From DUTS01 sp050951605 (lineage in GTDB: Bacteria > Bacillota > Peptococcia > DRI-13 > DTU073): a stretch of DNA of 64,000 nt. This document shows, piece by piece, positions 61,632 through 64,000 of the stretch (the first letter of the stretch is position 1; the number at the start of each line of letters is the position of its first letter). The stretch is from positions 124,001 to 188,000 of the forward strand of contig JBMNJJ010000009.1 in assembly GCA_050951605.1 (NCBI GenBank), in the 5' to 3' direction. A program made the translations under genes and the position numbers. A model generated the notes under the pieces. That model made no database searches, was not told the DNA's origin, and worked only from the letters and a program-made list of their open reading frames with translations.

Positions 61632-61901
61632 ATGGCGCAAACAACTATTAATATTCGTATAGACGAAGATTTAAAAAAACAGGCAGAATGCTTATTCTCT
61701 GAATTTGGAATGAATATGACAACGGCATTTACAATTTTTGCGAAAGCTGTTGTGAGGGAAAGAAAGATCCCTTTTGAGATTTATGCTGATTCTGATGATT
61801 TTTTTAATGAATACAATCAAAAGCGAATTAAAAAATCAATTGAGAGTATTAAGGCAGGTAAAGGGGTTGCTCATGATTTGATAGAGGTAGATGATGAATA
61901 A
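61632..61901 (+). CDS. RelB/DinJ-family antitoxin
   Basis: 89 residues. N-terminal ribbon-helix-helix (AQTTINIRIDEDLKKQAECL then FSEFGMNMTTAFTIFAKAVV) and a C-terminal toxin-binding tail rich in acidic residues. It neutralises the YoeB toxin and represses the operon. ATG 61632 is 9 bases after AAAGGAG; a longer in-frame extension is within ilvD and lacks a site. Toxin gene overlaps its last codons. Confidence 0.9.
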   Translation: MAQTTINIRIDEDLKKQAECLFSEFGMNMTTAFTIFAKAVVRERKIPFEIYADSDDFFNEYNQKRIKKSIESIKAGKGVAHDLIEVDDE

Positions 61902-62154
61902 AATTTGGTCTGATGAAGCGTGGGAAGATTATTTGTATTGGCAAACACAAGATAAAAAGACTTTAAAACGTATTAACCGGCTACTTAAAGATATTGACCG
62001 AAACGGGAATGAAGGCATTGGAAAACCGGAGCCATTAAAATATGATGAACAGGGATGTTGGAGTAGACGCATTGACGAAACAAATCGGCTTGTGTATTTT
62101 ATCGAAGATAATCAAATTTTTATCTTGCAGTGTAGGACTCATTATGGAGATTGA
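61894..62154 (+). CDS. YoeB/Txe-family mRNA endonuclease toxin
   Basis: 86 residues. NKIWSDEAWEDYLYWQTQDK and GKPEPLKYDEQGCWSRRIDE, then TNRLVYFIEDNQIFILQCRT with final HYGD are the YoeB pattern, with the catalytic Glu, Arg and His-Tyr end. It cleaves mRNA in the ribosome A site. Start 61894 (or 61891), overlapping the antitoxin gene. Appears intact. Confidence 0.93.
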   Translation: MNKIWSDEAWEDYLYWQTQDKKTLKRINRLLKDIDRNGNEGIGKPEPLKYDEQGCWSRRIDETNRLVYFIEDNQIFILQCRTHYGD

Positions 62155-62162
62155 TGTGAATT

Positions 62163-62196
62163 AAAAAAGACAAGGGATGGCTTCCTTGTCTTTTTC
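62163..62196. terminator. Bidirectional terminator
   Basis: AAAAAGACAAGG pairs with CCTTGTCTTTTT around GATGGCTT, between the yoeB and the convergent antitoxin gene. Confidence 0.85.
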
Positions 62197-62226
62197 ACAT
62201 AAAACCTAATAATAATTTTAATCGTT

Positions 62227-62463
62227 CTAATCAGCTAAAATGGAGTCCCATTCTTCTCTTTCTTTCACTTCTTCTTCCCATGCTTTAGGATCATCCATTA
62301 ATTTGGCATAAGCAGTATTTAGTTCATCGAAAAATTTTTTCTTTTTATAATCATTGATTGCTTTTTCAATAATATCTTGCATGTTTTCGTTTTGTTTTTG
62401 AGCTAGAAGTTTAATTGAGTTATATATATCCCGATTAACTCTGATTGTAGTTGTTTTATTCAT
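62227..62463 (-). CDS. Ribbon-helix-helix antitoxin, orphan
   Basis: 78 residues. MNKTTTIRVNRDIYNSIKLL and AQKQNENMQDIIEKAINDYK form a MetJ/Arc-type ribbon-helix-helix, followed by an acidic tail (WEEEVKEREEWDSILAD). This is the size and layout of a RelB/PrlF or CopG-type antitoxin, but no toxin ORF follows on the minus strand; only the terminator does. GAGGTGATTGTT precedes the ATG at 62463, so this start is preferred over the ATG upstream. Confidence 0.72.
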   Translation of the reverse strand: MNKTTTIRVNRDIYNSIKLLAQKQNENMQDIIEKAINDYKKKKFFDELNTAYAKLMDDPKAWEEEVKEREEWDSILAD

Positions 62464-62529
62464 AACAATCACCTCTGTAGATTAATTTGTCTATTAATTA
62501 GTATACCAACAAAGCGCAATTATAATCAA

Positions 62530-63631
62530 CTAAAATATTGGCTTAATGCGGATTCCTTCCTTTAGCCCCTCTAGTTGTGGGTCTAGCAGAACAAGGTCTC
62601 CTGCTTTTAAGCCTTTTTCAATGACGATATCCCGTTCATTTTCAAAGCCTGTTTCTACGGGTTGAATTTGGGCGGTGTTTTGGCGCACGACCCACAGAGC
62701 TTCTCCGTCTTGATAGGGGAAGAGTACTGTTTTGGGGACAACTAATTTGTCTTCTTGTTTGTTGATGGTGAATTCTATATCCAAGGCGTAGCCCGGCTTG
62801 AGAATCAGGTTTTCCGGCAGTTCCGGTTCGATCGTTACTTTAAGGCGCTGTTCTAATAGCCCTAAGGCAGACATCTTTTCTTCTGCCGCAGGGGCTATTT
62901 TTTGTACCCAACCTTTAAAGCCAATTTCCTGCTCTTTGTTATCTTGAATTAGTTTAACCTCCATGTCGGGGTGTATATGGGCGGCATCTTCTGTGAGCAC
63001 ATATCCTTCCACAAGATAGGTACCCTCTTGGTAGATAGTACATAGGGGTGTACCCGGAGCAAGTACCATTCCTTCTCTTAAATCCAGTTGAGAGATAATG
63101 CCACTGGCCGGTGCATAAACTGAGCTTTGTGTTAATTTATACCGGAGAGATTCTATTTGAGCCCGGAGTGTTTCTATTTGGCCGGGATAATAGTCAGAAT
63201 TAGCAGTATGCAGGGCATCTTCATATTCCTTTTGGCTAATAGCCCCAATTGCATAAAGTTCTTTTAGTTTATCCAGCCCCAATTTTGAGAGTTCCAGTTC
63301 TTGTTGTGCCTGCAGGCTTTTAAGTTGACCTTGCAGTTGTTGCAGCTCAAAATGAAGTTCGGTGGGATCAAAAGTGAGGAGAAGTTGGCCTTTTTGTACT
63401 TGTTGTCCTTCTTGTATATGGAGGTCGGTAATTTTTCCTCCGGAGGTTGTATAAAGAGGATCTTCCTTAGCCGCTTTAACCAAGCCTTCTTCCGTAAAGG
63501 TTTTGGCGATAGTACGCGGTTGAACCTTTAAGAGTTTGGCATCCAGGTCATTGCTTTTATTGAATACTAAAAAAAGAACAAGAGCAACAAGGCAAAGACT
63601 AGCCTAAAATAATTTTCGCTTTCTTTTTCAT
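62530..63631 (-). pseudogene. HlyD/MacA-type efflux adaptor, frameshifted at its N-terminus
   Basis: Frame one: ATG 63629-63631 gives MKKKAKIILG then stop; frame two continues with a membrane helix (LVALVLFLVFNKS) and LKVQPRTIAKTFTEEGLVK on into the lipoyl domain, coiled-coil and beta-barrel, about 360 residues in total. One extra base near 63600-63605 (TTAGGCTAG) explains the break. Adaptors bridge an ABC pump to the outside; the FtsX-type permease lies just upstream. A TTG start at 63483 would omit the anchor. Confidence 0.8.
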
Positions 63632-63650
63632 GTTTAATCCCTTCTTTCTT

Positions 63651-64000
63651 TTATTCACTTGCTTTTAAAGCAGTTGCCAGTGAAATTTGTTTGATTTTAC
63701 GAGCTGCGGTCCATTGGGCGATGCGAATACAGGCTATAGTCACCAGAAAACCGGCCAGAATCGCGGTACTATTAAGATTAGTAGGCATAGTAAAAAGATC
63801 ATTATTAATAGATTGATTCATGCTGATTAGAAATAGTTTGCTTAAGGGTATGCCGGCGAGCATGGCAAAGATACTGATAAACCATTGTTCAAAAGTAATT
63901 ACAGCAAGAACTTCCTGAGGAGTCATCCCCAGTACCATCATGGAAGCCAGTTCCCGATTGCGTTCGGAAACAGTAGTGAGAGAAATATTATAAATAATGG
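63651..64000 (-). CDS. MacB/FtsX-type ABC permease, C-terminal end (5' part outside window)
   Basis: About 116 residues visible. TVSERNRELASMMVLGMTPQ is the cytoplasmic loop of FtsX-like permeases and is followed by three membrane helices and the KIKQISLATALKASE tail typical of the family. The gene starts beyond base 64000. With the adaptor it forms a MacAB-like or bacteriocin/lipoprotein-type efflux module; the ATPase gene is not in the window. Confidence 0.88.
   Translation of the reverse strand, partial: IIYNISLTTVSERNRELASMMVLGMTPQEVLAVITFEQWFISIFAMLAGIPLSKLFLISMNQSINNDLFTMPTNLNSTAILAGFLVTIACIRIAQWTAARKIKQISLATALKASE

Noticed and set aside
1..64000. CRISPR array or rRNA genes
   Set aside because: No regularly spaced direct repeats and no rRNA-like sequence were seen anywhere in the window.

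Overview
The window is AT-rich, densely coded DNA from an endospore-forming, probably anaerobic Firmicute, most likely of the class Clostridia (Peptococcaceae or Desulfotomaculum-like groups fit best). Evidence for sporulation is a complete gerABC-type germination receptor operon, a LysM/peptidoglycan-binding protein beside it, YjcZ-like Gly-rich micro-proteins and a YmaF-like protein. Evidence for an anaerobic, low-redox lifestyle is a pair of MinD-type ATPases with ferredoxin inserts next to a NifX/NifB-domain protein, FeoAB, CobO, and a PF04060-type Fe-S protein. The species cannot be named from the sequence.

Layout. 1-2.3 kb: MinD/NifX/DUF5320 cluster around a divergent control region. 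2.4-10.7 kb: MATE exporter, GntR regulator, cysteine synthase, a large duplicated unknown protein, HtpX/LemA, CobO, a small unknown protein and a rhomboid protease. 11-16.1 kb: dinB under a LexA box, then a five-gene minus-strand operon joining phosphosulfolactate synthase and phosphatase (ComA, ComB) to an ABC ATPase, a HypB/UreG-like GTPase and an Fe-S protein. 16.3-22.4 kb: germination genes. 22.4-22.7 kb: no gene, but a roughly 300-base strongly folded element, probably a structured RNA. 22.7-33.8 kb: GGDEF protein, QueT, acyltransferase, glycosyltransferase, HprK, proBA (proA frameshifted) and the nadD-RRM-yqeK-rsfS group. 33.9-35.3 kb: tRNA-Ala and three small paralogous unknown genes. 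35.3-40.2 kb: ArsR/cadmium ATPase operon whose 3' end is duplicated around a 2.4-kb insertion holding an AbrB antitoxin, a broken PIN toxin, the tail of a group II intron and an AbiE-type toxin-antitoxin pair. 40.2-53.5 kb: hemolysin III, a ferritin-like protein, Ca and Cu P-type ATPases, an SLH-anchored protein, acyl-CoA ligase, iron alcohol dehydrogenase and Gly-rich spore-type proteins. 53.6-64 kb: feoAB, ilvE, a polar amino acid ABC transporter, ilvD (frameshifted), RelB/YoeB, an orphan antitoxin, and the end of an ABC efflux system (adaptor frameshifted, FtsX-type permease cut by the window end).

Strongest leads. (1) The long-paired element at 22409-22711. (2) A dispersed set of five unknown genes (5725, 9698, 34129, 34724, 35079) that share an extended -10 promoter element, four of them also sharing a leader of about 40-50 bases; the first two also share a C-terminal VPET tail. 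(3) The ComA/ComB operon with its three nucleotide- or metal-binding partners. (4) The direct-repeat-bounded defence insertion in the cadmium ATPase gene. Three otherwise intact genes (proA, ilvD, an efflux adaptor) each need a one-base frameshift in the same direction, which may be real decay or assembly error.

All functional names rest on motif recognition without database searches.
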